Assembly: GCA_028683385.1 (NCBI GenBank)
Contig: JAQUIJ010000006.1
Coordinates: forward strand, 186,001 to 250,000
Direction: 5' to 3'
DNA from: Prolixibacteraceae bacterium
Lineage (GTDB): Bacteria > Bacteroidota > Bacteroidia > Bacteroidales > Prolixibacteraceae
DNA length: 64,000 bases
In this document: positions 63,760 through 64,000 of the stretch, one piece after another
How the letters are laid out: each line of letters begins with the position of its first letter
Numbering within the stretch: position 1 is the first letter of the stretch
Translations under genes and position numbers: made by a program
The notes under the pieces: model-generated
Seen by the model: only the letters and a program-made list of their open reading frames with translations
The model's database searches: none
What the model was told of the DNA's origin: nothing

Positions 63760-64000
63760 TTATTTCACCTCCACTTCTTTCCCCATCTCCGATCTTCCGG
63801 TTTCTCCCAACGCTTCAATCGAAAAATAATAAGTCGTGCCTTTATCCAGTCCACGGAAGTTATAGCTGGTTTCGCCGTTTACGGTAATGCAGTTGTATTG
63901 TTTACCTGGCGCAACGCCGTACCAAATGTTATAGCCATACGCGCGGGCTGAGGAGCTCCAACTGATTTGAGCATTGCGCGGATCGGCTGCAGAGCGGTTC
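63760..64000 (-). CDS. C-terminal fibronectin type III domain of a protein running off the right edge
   Basis: The last ~80 codons on the minus strand end at a stop at 63760-63762; the 5' part is beyond the window. The visible residues read as an FnIII strand pattern: AQISWSSSARAYGYNIWYG, YNFRGLDKGTTYYFSIEALG. Such a domain often closes secreted Bacteroidota glycoside hydrolases (GH43 among others), which would suit the neighbouring GH78, but only the FnIII part is visible. Confidence 0.65.
   Translation of the reverse strand, partial: NRSAADPRNAQISWSSSARAYGYNIWYGVAPGKQYNCITVNGETSYNFRGLDKGTTYYFSIEALGETGRSEMGKEVEVK

Overview
The window is from a Bacteroidota chromosome. The evidence is three SusC/Oar-type TonB-dependent receptors, two SusD lipoproteins, an ECF sigma/FecR pair beside a SusC with an STN domain, many secreted glycoside hydrolases, and promoter-like TTTG-N19-TAnnTTTG boxes in place of sigma70 promoters. 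The gene mix resembles environmental, plant-polysaccharide-degrading Bacteroidales/Marinilabiliales, but the family-level placement is a guess.

Layout. (1) 1-12836: a polysaccharide utilisation locus (PUL) with a SusC cut by the left edge, SusD, GH95, a GH51-GH43 fusion with an extra N-terminal propeller-like piece, and GH127. This set fits arabinose- and fucose/galactose-containing plant glycans. (2) 13026-29617: a second PUL with ECF sigma, FecR anti-sigma, SusC with STN, SusD, two unassigned alpha/alpha-barrel glycosidase-like proteins, NPCBM-GH27, GH35 and a CocE/NonD-type hydrolase. Arabinogalactan or galactose/arabinose pectin side chains are the likely target. (3) 29771-32254: a ligase-ACP-acyltransferase fusion for lipids. 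(4) 32257-36827: a visibly AT-rich accessory island. It has an XRE/ImmA-type pair diverging from a 57-residue protein, then a tight three-gene ubiquitin-like conjugation operon: tandem ubiquitin-like domains fused to an E2-like domain, a JAMM/JAB peptidase and a ThiF/E1-like enzyme. This is the most unusual part of the window. (5) 36853-44691: cell-wall and housekeeping genes, a GH5 lipoprotein and an Oar-like receptor. (6) 45086-56615: nadA, an SGNH hydrolase, GH2 beta-galactosidase, a Y1 (RAYT/IS200-like) transposase with palindromic DNA, ilvE, DUF2797, a PAS histidine kinase, a GNAT protein and GH8. (7) 56991-60015: ECF sigma, a zinc-finger anti-sigma with HEAT-like repeats, and two DUF4097-type surface proteins. 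(8) 60197-64000: GH78 rhamnosidase, a small membrane protein bracketed by three copies of a REP-like hairpin, and the C-terminus of a fibronectin type III protein running off the right edge.

How the genes work together: the two SusCD pairs import oligosaccharides released at the surface, and the periplasmic exo-glycosidases of each PUL remove arabinose, fucose/galactose and galactose. The ECF sigma/FecR pair with the STN-bearing SusC forms a surface-signalling circuit that probably switches on the second PUL. In the island, the E1-like enzyme, E2-like fusion and JAMM peptidase should form a small conjugation/deconjugation pathway, probably anti-phage or stress-related. The XRE/ImmA pair probably controls it through half-sites placed over two divergent promoters. 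No tRNA, rRNA or CRISPR array was recognised. All calls are from reading the sequence; no database search was run.
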